Notes: generated by a model from the sequence alone, not told the origin. A stretch of DNA of 64,000 nt from CAVUFH01 sp963740835 (GCA_963740835.1 CAVUFH010000004.1:124001-188000), one strand, 5' to 3'; counted from the stretch's first letter, positions 55,020 to 64,000 are shown. A program made the numbers and translations.

Positions 55020-57759
55020 TCAGGCGAGCTGCAGCGTCGCGAGCTGCCAGGGCCGCAGCTCGACCTGGCTTTCGAACGGCGCGACCGGGCGCCCGGCGAG
55101 GTCGATGACCCACCCGCGCGCGGGCGCGCCTGCGTACTCGATCGTGACCGGGCCGGGGTCCGTTGCGGTGCGGAACACGCGCACGACGAGCGCGCCGGCC
55201 GCGGTGCGGTGCACCGCGGAGACCTCGGCCCCGTCGATCCGCAGCGCCTGCCCCGCATCCGGTCGCGGGCTGCCGGGCCGGCCGCCGCGCACCCGCTCGA
55301 ACTGCACCGTGAACGCGTCGGCCGCACCGTAGCAGTCGGCTGCGCGCCAGTCGCCGTGGTGCGGCATCACCGCGTACCGCACGCGCTGCGCGCCGAGCAT
55401 CTGCGCACCGTGCACCGCCACCGGCGGCCCGGCCGGGTTCGGGCGCAGCGATGGCTCCGAGCGCGACAACCATCCAGTCGCGCGGAGCAGCGTCAGGGCA
55501 AGCTCGCGGCCGTCGGCCACGACCTCGTACTCGAGCAGGCCGTCGTGCAGGAGCGCGACGCCGATCTCGCCATCAGATGCGTCGACGAACCGGCGCGACG
55601 GGAACGTCGGCAAGCCGTACTCGTGCGCGCCACCTTCGGCGACGAGGCCACGGTGCACGACGGTGAACGCGCATTCGGCGTCGGAGCCGTCGACCGGCGC
55701 GGCCAGCGGGAAGTGCGCGCGGAGGCGGTGGTCGCGCGCCGGGTTGTCGAACTCGTGCGTGACCCGGACGAACCGCTCGCCCGGCCGTAGCTCGAGGGTC
55801 GTCGCAACCGTCACGGCCTCGGTGGACTCCGAACGCGCCGAGCACGACACGTCGTCGCCCACCGCGTCGGTGGGCCAGGTGTAGTCGGCCTCGATGCGCA
55901 GCCGCGCCCGCACCGGTCCGGTTTCAACGGCGCTGATGCCCACCTGCGATGGCGCGTCGACGATCCCGTCGACCGCGGGCGGTGAGTAGTTGTACGTGTC
56001 GCCACCGTCGCCGCCGTCGACGAGTCGCCCGAGACCGGAGAGCGTGATGCCGTCGGTCGTCTCGATCGTGTACGTGCCGTCCCGACGGTCGACGCTGACG
56101 CGCAGGTGCTTGTTGCTGATCGAGACGTCGTCGGTGCTGTGCACCAGCCGCGTCGGACGCGTCGCCCTCCGCGACGGTGAACGCGGCCCAGCCGAAGCCG
56201 GCAACGGGTCCCGAGTCGAAGAGCACGTGCCGGTGGGGTGTGATCAGCAGCCGGAACCGCATCGATCGGCCGGCGTCGCCCAGCGCGAGCATCTCGGTCT
56301 TCAGCTCGGTGAGGTCGCGGCGCGTCTCGCCCGGCCCCGCTTCCTGGAGTACCACGTCGTGGAATTCCGGGGTCTCGACGATCTGGTACGAAGTGATCTG
56401 CCGGCCCGAGAACTCGGTGCCGCGCATCAGGTCGAGGACCCACCGCACCTTCTGACCGGTCACCATCGTGTTGTAACCCTCGCCGCGCAGCTCGCCGATC
56501 ACCTGGGTGGCGCGCCTGGTGCCATCGGGTCCGACGAAGTGGCACGGACCCGAGCCCGGGACGATCCCCTCGACCACATCGCGGCGCTCGCGGGCGCTCG
56601 GGTTCACGACCACGGTCGAGCCGACCGGCGCGTCGACCTCGTGCGCGAGGACGTGCAACGCGTCGCGTACGAGTCCCTCACCGATCTGGCGCGCTTCCTG
56701 GTAACGGACGCGCACATGCTCGACGACTTCGTCGTGGCTGCACGCGCACGAGGAGTCGTGCGCGCTGTTCAAGACGAGGTTCCTCCACGCCACGTCGAGG
56801 AACGACTTCGGGTACTGCGACGCGGGCATGAACAGCGCGCACAGCGGTTCGGCCTGGCGCTCGAGCGCGCGCTCGGCGGCCGCGCACACCTGGTGCACGT
56901 CGACGCGGTTCGACGCGACACCCATGAGCAGGTTCGCGCGGGCACCCGAGCGCAGCTCGCCGGTGACTGTCGGCAGGTTCCCGATCGGCTGGCGGGGCAG
57001 GTACTCCGCGAGCGACGTGATCTCGAAGTGGTAGTCGTCCTGCAACGCGTTGGCCTCGGCCACGACCCGCCCGAGCCAGGGCTGCGGCATCTGGTGATCG
57101 GTGCCGTTCATCAGCAGCATGTCGGCGAGGCGGACGGCTCCGAGCTCCTGTTCGTAATCGGCGGCCCGGAGCAGCAGGCCCTTGGCGTCTTCCGGGATGT
57201 CGCGGCCGTTGGAGTAGGAGCCGTACAAGTACTCGCAGCGCACCTGCGACCCGTCGGGCGCGATCCAGAAGAAGCCCGTTTTGTCGACCGACGCGGGAAT
57301 GCCCCGCCACGCGACCGCGTGCTCGATCCCGACGAGCTGCAAGAGCTGCGGCATCTGCGCGATGTGCCCGAAGATGTCGGGCAGGTATCCCACCGGCATC
57401 GCGCCGCCGTACTGTGCGGCCTGTTCGAGCCCGAACTGCAGGTCGCGGACGATCGTCTCGCCCGACACCATGAACTCGTCCATCTGGACCATCCACGGCC
57501 CGAGCGAGACCCGGCCGGATGCCGAGAGCCGGCGCAGCGCGTCTGCCGCCTCCGGCCGGACTTCGAGGTAGTCGTCGATGATCGCGGTCTGCCCGTCGAG
57601 CAGGAAGCGCGCGTACGACATGTCGGACTCGAGCAGCGGCAGCAGCGCGTCGAGCAACTTGACGAGACGCATCCGGAACGTCTGGAACGGCGAGTACCAC
57701 TCGCGGTCCCAGTGGGTGTGCGGGACGATCGCGACGGTGATGGGTTGCGCAGCAGCCAT
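55020..57759 (-). CDS. Glycoside hydrolase family 38 alpha-mannosidase (one frame break)
   Basis: About 910 residues when joined. The catalytic N-terminal barrel has PHTHWDREWYSPFQTFRMRL (zinc His and Asp) and GYLPDIFGHIAQMPQ, in which the Asp after Pro is the expected nucleophile region, then NGTDHQMPQP and LNSAHDSSCACSHDEV. The frame shifts by one base near 56145-56165, and the C-terminal beta-sandwich domains continue in the next frame (DDVSISNKHLRVSVDRRDGT onward) to TAG/TGA at 55020. No signal peptide, so it is a cytoplasmic mannosidase or an importer-dependent oligosaccharide hydrolase. ATG 57759. The break is probably a sequencing error. Confidence 0.83.
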
Positions 57760-57929
57760 GGCCGACAATGTAAATCCCGCGCCAATCGGATTGTCAGAAA
57801 CCACTCAGGATGCGGGCGCAAGCCGTTCACACAAGAGCATCCATTCGGAAATCTGACGCTCTTACGTTCCTCGCAGCCCGGTCAAGGTCGCTCGGGCGCT
57901 TTGGCGGAGTGCTGATTCTGGAGGGTGCA

Positions 57930-59501
57930 TTGAAGAAGTTTCTGAGGCGAGCCTCGCTCACGGCGGGGCTCGCCGCTCTCATCGTGCTCGTCACCGGCGT
58001 GGCGGCGTTCGCTCAGAACGCGCCGAAGCCGATATATGACGGGTCACTCATTCCGGCGTCGACCGACGTCGGGATCAGTTTGAACGTGCTCTGGATCGTC
58101 ATCGGCGCAGTGCTGGTGATCTTCATGCAGGCCGGATTCGCGCTCGTCGAGACCGGGTTCTGCCGCAAGAAGCACGCGGCGCACGTCGTGTCGACGAACT
58201 TCGCGATCTTCGGACTCGGGTTCGTGGCGTTCTTCTTTGTCGGCTACGCGTTCATGTTCGGGGGCTACAGCTTCCCCGGCGCGTTCGGGTACGACGCACC
58301 GTTGAACGCGCACGGTCTGATCGGCAGTGGGAACTGGGTCTTCCTCTGGAAAGGCGGGTTTGCGCTGAGTGATCTGCCCAACGCCGTTGCGGCCGGGCCG
58401 ATCGCGGCGTTCTTCCTCTACATGGTCGCCTTCATGGACACGACGGCGACGATCCCGACCGGCTCCATGGCCGAGCGGTGGAAGTGGAAGGCGTTCGTGG
58501 GTTGGGGCCTGTTCTGCGGGGCGATCTACTACCCGCTGTTCGGCGCATGGACCTGGGGTGGTGGCTGGCTCGCCAAGCTCGGGAACAGCGCTCAGCTCGG
58601 CTTCGGCTACGTCGACTTCGCCGGTTCCGGCGTGGTGCACGCGATGGGTGGCGCCGCGGCGTTGGCCGGTGCACTCGTCTTGGGGCCTCGTATCGGAAGG
58701 TTCGGCAAGGACGGCAAGGTGCGTCCGATGCCCGGACACAACATCCCGATGGCGATGCTCGGCACGTTCATCCTGCTGTTCGGCTGGTTCGGCTTCAACG
58801 CCGCGTCCACCCTCGCGGCAACCGACATCCGCTTCGCGTTGGTGGCCGCGAACACCGCGATCGCGGCCGCATTCGGTGCCACGATCGCGATGTTCTGGGT
58901 GATGTGGCGGACCGGCAAGCCCGACCCCGGGATGATGGCGAACGGCATGCTCGCCGGACTCGTCGCGATCACCGCGCCGTGTGCCTTCGTCGAGCCGTGG
59001 GCGGCGGCGGTCATCGGCTCGATCGCCGGCGTGCTCGTCATCGAGTCGATCGCGTTCTTCGAGCGTCGCCACATCGACGACCCGGTGGGTGCAATCTCGG
59101 TCCACGGCGTCAACGGCATCTGGGGCGTGCTCTCGATCGGCCTGTTCGCGAGCGGCGCCTACGGCGCGGGCTGGAACGGCACGGTCAAGGGTGCGGCGGC
59201 GTCGGCCACCGGCGTGACCGGCATCTTCTACGACGCCGGCCTCGGTGCTCGGCAACTGGGAGCCCAGGCGATCGGATCGCTCGTGATCATCTTCGTGATG
59301 ACGGGTATCGCCTACGCCTTCTTCAAGTTGCAGAACGCGATCATGAAGGGCGGCATCCGCCCGACGGCGGAAGTGGAACTCGAGGGTATGGACATCCCCG
59401 AAATGGGTGTCCTGGCCTACCCCGAGGATGCCGTCGTCACGGACAGCGGCGAGCTCGAGCCGTCCAACTACATGAGGGACGGGACGCCGATCAGCATCTA
59501 G
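57930..59501 (+). CDS. amt: Ammonium transporter
   Basis: 523-residue Amt/MEP channel. An N-terminal signal-like segment (LTAGLAALIVLVTGVAAFAQ) is followed by about 11 membrane helices. Family segments include FALVETGFCRKKHAAHVVSTN, VDFAGSGVVHAMGGAAALAG (pore His), FGWFGFNAAST and ISVHGVNGIWGVLSIGLF (second pore His). The C-terminal tail ends in acidic residues and should contact PII. TTG 57930 is chosen because GGAGG lies five bases upstream and it opens the signal segment. The fusion antiporter and glnK follow on the same strand. Confidence 0.93.
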   Translation: MKKFLRRASLTAGLAALIVLVTGVAAFAQNAPKPIYDGSLIPASTDVGISLNVLWIVIGAVLVIFMQAGFALVETGFCRKKHAAHVVSTNFAIFGLGFVAFFFVGYAFMFGGYSFPGAFGYDAPLNAHGLIGSGNWVFLWKGGFALSDLPNAVAAGPIAAFFLYMVAFMDTTATIPTGSMAERWKWKAFVGWGLFCGAIYYPLFGAWTWGGGWLAKLGNSAQLGFGYVDFAGSGVVHAMGGAAALAGALVLGPRIGRFGKDGKVRPMPGHNIPMAMLGTFILLFGWFGFNAASTLAATDIRFALVAANTAIAAAFGATIAMFWVMWRTGKPDPGMMANGMLAGLVAITAPCAFVEPWAAAVIGSIAGVLVIESIAFFERRHIDDPVGAISVHGVNGIWGVLSIGLFASGAYGAGWNGTVKGAAASATGVTGIFYDAGLGARQLGAQAIGSLVIIFVMTGIAYAFFKLQNAIMKGGIRPTAEVELEGMDIPEMGVLAYPEDAVVTDSGELEPSNYMRDGTPISI

Positions 59502-59511
59502 TGAATGGAAC

Positions 59512-59543
59512 GGCCGGCGCCCAAGCGCACCCGGGCGCCGGCC
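59512..59543 (+). terminator. GC-rich hairpin after amt
   Basis: Perfect 11-bp inverted repeat ggccggcgccc / gggcgccggcc with a 10-nt loop, starting 10 bases after the amt stop. There is no T tract, so it is a weak terminator or processing/stability element between amt and the antiporter fusion gene. Confidence 0.55.
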
Positions 59544-59698
59544 GGTCCATCCTGCTCGCCTCAACGTGGAGGTCGAGTCGGGTGCGCGAACGCATTGCAC
59601 AAGCAGGAGGTGGGGGCTGGGTCGTCCCGGCCCCCACCAACTTGTCCGACACTGTCCGGACCGACCGTATTTCGAGACCTTCCAGAGGGTGCGCGCCC

Positions 59699-62356
59699 GT
59701 GGACGTCAACTCGGTTCTCGTCGACATCTTGGTCGTGCTCGTCGCGGCCAAGATCGCGGCCGAGATCGCCGACCGGATCAACATCCCCGCGGTCGTCGCC
59801 GAGATCTTCGCGGGCGTGCTCGTCGGCCCGTCGGTGCTCGGGTTCGTCGAGCCGAACGAGGTCATCAGCACGCTGGCCGAACTCGGGGTCATCCTGCTCC
59901 TGCTCGAGGTCGGCATGGAGATGGACCTGCGCGAACTGCGTTCGGTCGGGCGCGCGTCCATCGCGGTTGCCGTCATAGGTGTCGTCGTGCCGATGATCAC
60001 CGGCATTGCCGCCGGGATCGGCCTCGGTTTCGAAGGCAAGGAGGCTGTGTTCGTCGGCGCGGCACTCACCGCGACCAGTGTCGGCATCACCGCGCGTGTC
60101 TTCGGCGACCTCCGTGCGCTCGCGAGTGTCGAAGCGCGCACCGTGCTCGGCGCGGCCGTCGCCGACGACATCCTCGGTCTCGTCATTCTCACGGTGGTCA
60201 CGCGCATCGTCACCGAAGGCAGCGTCTCGGCGCTCGGGATCGTCGAGGTCACCGTGATCGCGATCGGCTTCGTCGTGGTCGCGACGATCGTCGGTCTCCG
60301 GATCGCACCGCCGATCTTCGCAACCATCCGCCGCCACAGTCGCTCCAGCGGCACTCTCGTCGCGGCCGCCCTCGCATTCACGCTCGCGCTCGCCGAGCTC
60401 GCGCACGCGGCCGAGCTCGCGCCGATCATCGGTGCCTTCGTCGCCGGGCTCGCGCTCGCGCGCACCAGCTCGGCGGAGCGCATCCGCACGGAGCTCGCAC
60501 CCGTGGGGCATCTCTTCATCCCGATCTTCTTCCTGCAGATCGGAATCGACGCCGATGTCGACGCGTTCGCCAAGCCGAAGGTGCTCGGCATCGCCGCGGT
60601 ACTGCTGGTGATTGCGGTGCTCGGCAAGCTCGCGGCGGCGGCAGGCATGTTCGGGTGCCCGGGTGACCGGCTCCTCGTCGGCATCGGCATGGTCCCCCGA
60701 GGCGAGGTCGGGTTGATCTTCGCCACGTTGGGCCTCAGTCAGCACGTCTTCGGCCAGGACGTGTACGGCGCGTTGATTCTGGTGGTGCTGGCCACGACGG
60801 TCCTCACGCCGACACCGCTCCGTTGGCGACTGCTCGCGCTGCGCCGAAGACGCCGAGCGACGCAGGGTGCTCGGGGTTCGTCCGACACGCCCGTCTGGGT
60901 CGATGCGCACGGGCGAGTCGTCATCGACGGAGAACCACTCCCGAGCCAGGCGCTCGCCGTCGCGCTCACGGCCGCGCGCCTGGTCGAGCACGAACAACCG
61001 GGCGACACGCTGCTCGAGTGGTTGGAAGCGTTCCCGTCGGGGCCTCGCGCGTGGGACGACAACGCGCGAGCGGAGTTCTGGCAATTGCTCGACAGTGGCG
61101 GTCCCCGTTCGTGGAGGTTGTTGACATCGTCGGGCGTCCTCCAGCGGGCGCTCCCCGAGCTCGATGACGCGGTCAGTCTCCGTGTTCGTGCCGCAGACGA
61201 GATCGATCCGCTCTCCGGTCTGCGCTTCAGTCGCCTGTCCCGAGTGCGCGACGAGTTGCGCGGGGCGGATGGCCCGGTCCCGCGCGAGGCGCTGCTGCTC
61301 GCCGCCTTGGTGCTTGATGCCACCGAAGACGTGCCGGTCGAGCCGGTCGTCATCGCCCGCCGTACCGTGCAGCGTCTCGGCCTGGGGACGCCCACCGAGC
61401 AGGCCGTGGCCACGCTCGTGGTCGACGTCAACCTGCTCTCCGGTGCGGCCCGGCGCGTCGACGCGTTGAGCGAGGAAGGTGTACTCGCGCTCGCGGTGCA
61501 CCTCGGCCACGCCGAGCAAGCGCGAGCGTTGTTTCTCTTGACCCGCGCGACGTCATCGGGTGACGACTGGGAACAGGAACGTGTCGACGCACTCCACGAG
61601 CTCGTACAGGATGCGTTGCTGCACCCCGAACTGACCGGCCGCGCCGCTGCGAACGAAGTCGAGCGGCGGAAAGCGGCGGCGGCCACCCGAACGCCCGAGC
61701 GTACGGTACGCGAACGCATCATGGCGGCACCGCGCGAGTACGTGCTCACCCAGAGTCCCGATGACCTGGTGCGGCACGCGGCACTGTGCGAGCCGGCGCC
61801 GGGCCGCAACGAGGTGCGGGTGCGCGTGGACCGGGACGAACGCTCATATCGTGTCGAGATCGCGGCGCGTGACCGCATCGGGCTCATGGCCGCGACCACG
61901 CGCGCGCTCGCCGACGCCGGATGTGACGTCACGAGCGCGCTCGCAGTCACGTGGAGCGATAGCACGGCGCTGTCGTCCTACGGCGTGAGCGAATCGCCAC
62001 CGGATGGTCGGGCGCTGGAAACGCGGCTGCGCGAGCTGTTGCGGGCGAAGCTCGACGCCCGCCCGCTCCCGCAGGCAACCCTGACGTTCGATGATCACGG
62101 ATCGCCGTGGCACACGCGCTGCGTCGTCCGGGCACCGGACGAGCTCGGCTTACTCCACGTGTTGACCGTCGCGTTCGCAAGCGCGGGAGTAAACGTCCAC
62201 GCCGCGTCCATCACGACCGACGGATCGAGGGCCATCGACACGTTCGAGCTCACGGACAAGAACGGCGCCAAGCTCGACGAGGTCGTCAAGGATCGTCTGT
62301 GCAACGTCGTCGCACACGGTGTGCGGCAACGGGGTCGGCGCGTCACGCCTGCCTGA
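59699..62356 (+). CDS. CPA2-type cation/proton antiporter fused to the C-terminal half of GlnD (degenerate HD plus two ACT domains)
   Basis: 885 residues. Residues 1 to about 380 are a Na+(K+)/H+ exchanger domain with 11-12 hydrophobic helices; VADDILGLV at 154-162 holds the paired aspartates of the ion site and GMVPRGEVGLIFATLGL is a further family segment. Residues about 395-690 resemble the central region of PII uridylyl/adenylyl-transferase GlnD: SSGVLQRALPELDD, a PREALLLAALVLDAT segment where GlnD has an HD-domain AALLHDI, and YVLTQSPDDLVRHAAL. The HD histidines are missing. Two ACT domains follow (about 717-765 YRVEIAARDRIGLM; about 804-870 RCVVRAPDELGLLHVL). There is no nucleotidyltransferase domain. 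It sits between amt and glnK. GTG 59699 is inferred to be the start. Confidence 0.85.
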   Translation: MDVNSVLVDILVVLVAAKIAAEIADRINIPAVVAEIFAGVLVGPSVLGFVEPNEVISTLAELGVILLLLEVGMEMDLRELRSVGRASIAVAVIGVVVPMITGIAAGIGLGFEGKEAVFVGAALTATSVGITARVFGDLRALASVEARTVLGAAVADDILGLVILTVVTRIVTEGSVSALGIVEVTVIAIGFVVVATIVGLRIAPPIFATIRRHSRSSGTLVAAALAFTLALAELAHAAELAPIIGAFVAGLALARTSSAERIRTELAPVGHLFIPIFFLQIGIDADVDAFAKPKVLGIAAVLLVIAVLGKLAAAAGMFGCPGDRLLVGIGMVPRGEVGLIFATLGLSQHVFGQDVYGALILVVLATTVLTPTPLRWRLLALRRRRRATQGARGSSDTPVWVDAHGRVVIDGEPLPSQALAVALTAARLVEHEQPGDTLLEWLEAFPSGPRAWDDNARAEFWQLLDSGGPRSWRLLTSSGVLQRALPELDDAVSLRVRAADEIDPLSGLRFSRLSRVRDELRGADGPVPREALLLAALVLDATEDVPVEPVVIARRTVQRLGLGTPTEQAVATLVVDVNLLSGAARRVDALSEEGVLALAVHLGHAEQARALFLLTRATSSGDDWEQERVDALHELVQDALLHPELTGRAAANEVERRKAAAATRTPERTVRERIMAAPREYVLTQSPDDLVRHAALCEPAPGRNEVRVRVDRDERSYRVEIAARDRIGLMAATTRALADAGCDVTSALAVTWSDSTALSSYGVSESPPDGRALETRLRELLRAKLDARPLPQATLTFDDHGSPWHTRCVVRAPDELGLLHVLTVAFASAGVNVHAASITTDGSRAIDTFELTDKNGAKLDEVVKDRLCNVVAHGVRQRGRRVTPA

Positions 62357-62383
62357 CGCCTTCGAGCAGTCGAGGAGGCACTC

Positions 62384-62722
62384 GTGAAGCTCATCACCGC
62401 GATCATCCGGCCCTTCGAGGTGGACGAGGTCCAGGAGGCGCTCGAGCGCGTGGGGTGCGGGCAGCGTCACGCTCTCGGACGTGCAGGGATTCGGTCGCCA
62501 GCAGGGGCGCACCCAGGTCTCTCGCGGCGCGGAGTACACGGTGACCCTCGTTCCGGACACGAAGCTCGAGGTGCGGTGCGAGAACGAGGAAGCAGCGGCC
62601 TTCGCCGAGGCGATCGTGCCGCGGCGTGTACCGGCCGGATCGGCGACGGCAAGATCTGGATCGCGCCTGTCGACCACATCGGGCGCATCCGGACCGGTGA
62701 GGGGAACGGCGACGCGCTCTGA
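62384..62722 (+). CDS. glnK: Nitrogen regulatory protein PII (two frame breaks)
   Basis: About 112 residues when corrected. ATG-equivalent GTG 62384 gives MKLITAIIRPFEVDEVQEAL. After a break near 62455 the next frame carries GSVTLSDVQGFGRQQGRTQV and SRGAEYTVTLVPDTKLEV, which is the T-loop with the modifiable Tyr of GAEY. After a second, compensating break near 62622 the first frame resumes with CTGRIGDGKIWI, the nucleotide-binding B/C loop, and ends at 62722. PII binds 2-oxoglutarate and ATP and gates the ammonium channel. Two opposite single-base breaks in so conserved a protein point to sequencing error. It follows the antiporter-GlnD fusion by 27 bases. Confidence 0.85.
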   Translation: MKLITAIIRPFEVDEVQEALERVGCGQRHALGRAGIRSPAGAHPGLSRRGVHGDPRSGHEARGAVRERGSSGLRRGDRAAACTGRIGDGKIWIAPVDHIGRIRTGEGNGDAL

Positions 62723-62741
62723 CGCGCGTAGCCTCACGGCC

Positions 62742-63161
62742 GTGCGCGTCGTCCTGGGTTCCGACGAACGCACCGCGCTCACCGACGCGGTGCAACACGA
62801 TCTCGAAGCGCGCGGTGCCGACGTCGCGTTGGTCGGGCCACCAGGCGGCGAGGATCAGCAATGGGCGGAGGTCGGGCGGCGCGTGGGCGAGACGGTTGCG
62901 CGCGGCGACGCTGACACCGGCGTCCTCTTCTGCTGGACCGGCACCGGCGCGTCCATCGCCGCGAACAAGGTCGCGGGCGTGCGCGCCGCGTTGTGCACGG
63001 ACGCCGCGACCGCCGAAGGGGCGCGGAAGTGGAATGACGCGAACGTGCTCGTGATGAGCTTGCGCCTCACGAGTGCACAGCTCGCGCACGAGATGCTCGA
63101 CGCGTGGTTCACGACCGGGGCTGATCCTTCCGAAGCCGCCAACATCGCCGCGCTCGAATAG
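62742..63161 (+). CDS. RpiB/LacAB-family sugar-phosphate isomerase
   Basis: 139-residue isomerase fold. VLGSDERTALTDAVQHDLEA opens the domain, and VLFCWTGTGASIAANKVAGV is the family signature: the usual CGTGIG nucleophile Cys is shifted, with Cys two residues before the TGTG turn. WNDANVLVMSLRLTS matches the phosphate-site region. In RpiB the sugar phosphate is ribose-5-phosphate; many actinobacterial paralogues have other substrates, so I do not assign rpiB firmly. GTG 62742 lies 19 bases after glnK. Confidence 0.72.
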   Translation: MRVVLGSDERTALTDAVQHDLEARGADVALVGPPGGEDQQWAEVGRRVGETVARGDADTGVLFCWTGTGASIAANKVAGVRAALCTDAATAEGARKWNDANVLVMSLRLTSAQLAHEMLDAWFTTGADPSEAANIAALE

Positions 63162-63171
63162 CCTTTGGCCC

Positions 63172-63465
63172 GTGCCTACGTACGTGATGTTGACGACGCT
63201 CGGACCTGACGGCTGGGAAACGCTCCGTGAGAAGCCGGAGCGCATCCTCGCGGTGCGCGAGGAGGTCGAGGCACTCGGCCTGACCGTGAAGGCGCAGTAC
63301 GCGCTGATGGGTCAATACGACTTCTTGAACATCATCGAGGCGCCTGACGAAGGCGCGATGGCCAAGGCCGCGATCATGCTCGCGGCGCGCGGCACGATGC
63401 GCACCACCACACTGCAGGCGATCGAGGTCGCCGACCTCATCGCCGCCCTGACCGGTGAGAGCTGA
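63172..63465 (+). CDS. GYD-domain protein
   Basis: 97-residue ferredoxin-like-fold protein. YVMLTTLGPDGWETLREKPE, GLTVKAQYALMGQYDFLNII and TTTLQAIEVADL match the GYD family, here with GQYD in place of GxYD. Members form small dimeric alpha-beta barrels of unknown role. GTG 63172, 10 bases after the isomerase gene. Confidence 0.75.
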   Translation: MPTYVMLTTLGPDGWETLREKPERILAVREEVEALGLTVKAQYALMGQYDFLNIIEAPDEGAMAKAAIMLAARGTMRTTTLQAIEVADLIAALTGES

Positions 63466-63469
63466 AGAG

Positions 63470-63670
63470 CTAGATCCACCAGGTAGAACGCCGGTGCTCC
63501 TCGCGCAAGTCGTCCGCGTCGAAGAGAACCGGCAGCTCCGAACCGTCCGAGCGGCGGCGCAGGCGGAACTGGTCCCGCCCCTCGTGCTGGACGATCTCGG
63601 AGACCTCGAAGCCGCGCGACCACCGCGATTCGAAGCGGGAGCGCACTTCGACGTGGGTACCGGGCCTCAC
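63470..63670 (-). CDS. Small conserved-looking hypothetical protein
   Basis: 66 residues from GTG 63670 (VRPGTHVEVRSRFESRWSRG and onward, ending STWWI); GTG 63688 would add six residues. A compact beta-rich, SH3- or Tudor-like pattern with FEVSEIV and RFRLRRRSDGSELPVLFD-type strands (the second read as FRLRRRSDGSELP). Function unknown. It lies between and opposite to the GYD gene and rnhB. Confidence 0.6.
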   Translation of the reverse strand: MRPGTHVEVRSRFESRWSRGFEVSEIVQHEGRDQFRLRRRSDGSELPVLFDADDLREEHRRSTWWI

Positions 63671-63706
63671 GCTCCCCAGCCTAAACACGGACTAGCGTCC
63701 GCGCGC

Positions 63707-64000
63707 GTGCCTGGACCGTTCCCGACGCTGCGACACGAGCGGAAGTGCTGGGAAGCAGGCGACCGCGTCGTCGTCGGGATCGATGAGGTGGGCCGGGGGT
63801 CCTGGGCTGGTCCGGTGACGGTCGGGGCGGTTGTTGCGCCGCCCGAGCACCTCTCCGGCGTGAAGGACTCCAAGCTCCTCACCCCGGCCGAGCGCGAAGT
63901 GTGCGCGACGCGCGTGCGCGCGTGGGCGCTCGGCATCGGGATCGGCCACGCGAGCCATGAGGAGTGCGACCTCCTCGGGATGACCGCGGCGCTGCGAATC
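63707..64000 (+). CDS. rnhB: Ribonuclease HII (3' end outside the window)
   Basis: First 98 codons of RNase HII, which cleaves RNA in RNA-DNA hybrids and misincorporated ribonucleotides. VVVGIDEVGRGSWAGPV is the active-site segment with the Asp-Glu pair and the GRG loop (Trp where Pro or Ala is usual), and VKDSKLLTPAERE is the second signature. The start is GTG 63707 and the frame is open to the window edge. Confidence 0.9.
   Translation, partial: MPGPFPTLRHERKCWEAGDRVVVGIDEVGRGSWAGPVTVGAVVAPPEHLSGVKDSKLLTPAEREVCATRVRAWALGIGIGHASHEECDLLGMTAALRI

Noticed and set aside
57760..57929. GlnR-type binding box upstream of amt
   Set aside because: A gaaacc motif and an aatgtaaat stretch are present, but spacing and half-sites do not convincingly match a GlnR box.
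58478..59698. Extension of the antiporter-GlnD frame upstream across amt
   Set aside because: It overlaps the amt coding region in another frame and is Arg-rich. The family start of the antiporter domain fits GTG 59699.

Overview
The window is a gene-dense, high-GC stretch with many GTG and some TTG starts and short or overlapping gene junctions. It looks like an actinobacterial chromosome. The closest fit by inference is an Acidimicrobiia-type actinomycete: it has a sunset-domain membrane protein, F420-type luciferase-like oxidoreductases together with cofC, lipid/steroid-type acyl-CoA dehydrogenases with a P450-type ferredoxin, and an IclR regulator divergent from leuCD. I see no integrase, transposase, phage gene or CRISPR array.

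Layout. 1-2430 (minus): branched-chain amino acid ABC transporter. 2.6-3.8 kb: a small membrane protein and a six-unit 69/70-bp tandem repeat. 3.8-9.8 kb: MazG-like protein, FAD oxidoreductase, fused E1 and lipoyl-less E2 of a 2-oxoacid dehydrogenase, secreted phospholipase-C-like lipoprotein. 9.8-16.2 kb: ferredoxin, SDR, an acyl-CoA dehydrogenase pair, two luciferase-like oxidoreductases, RNase D. 16.3-21.5 kb: CcdA, SDR, a two-component system and a D-Ala-D-Ala carboxypeptidase. 21.5-31.9 kb: aminotransferase, serA, leuA with its own leader peptide and attenuator, small enzymes, leuCD and its divergent IclR regulator. 32-37.5 kb: winged-helix regulator, hydantoinase/oxoprolinase A and B, NUDIX, nucleotidyltransferase, GreA. 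37.5-41.9 kb: a Val/Ile/Leu-rich leader with attenuator, then leuB-ilvE-cimA. 42-46.7 kb: acyl-CoA dehydrogenase, hydrolase-cyclase fusion, gltX, DUF218 protein, tRNA-Gln and tRNA-Glu. 46.7-49.2 kb: AbiEi/Vsr-like protein, HU, and a separate lysine-rich histone-like protein. 49.2-55 kb: PIG-L deacetylase, cofC, plsC-gpsA, a second 69-bp tandem repeat, a conserved hypothetical and a class III cyclase. 55-57.8 kb: GH38 alpha-mannosidase. 57.9-62.7 kb: amt, a cation/proton antiporter fused to the C-terminal half of GlnD, and glnK. 62.7-64 kb: RpiB-like isomerase, GYD-domain protein, small protein, and the start of rnhB.

Together the window holds most of the leucine branch (leuA, leuB, leuC, leuD, ilvE, plus cimA for the citramalate route to isoleucine). 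Its control regions are readable: two leader-peptide attenuators and one palindromic operator. The most unusual item is the antiporter-GlnD fusion between the ammonium transporter and PII. A dispersed 69-bp repeat is also notable: its last unit supplies the ribosome binding site of the gene that follows.

Caveat: at least nine and probably ten single-base frame breaks occur in otherwise well-conserved genes (livH, the substrate-binding protein, the carboxypeptidase, a cyclase-family hydrolase, GH38 mannosidase, glnK). Several sit in short homopolymers or GC runs. They look more like consensus errors than true pseudogenes, so I annotated the intact gene span and noted the breaks.
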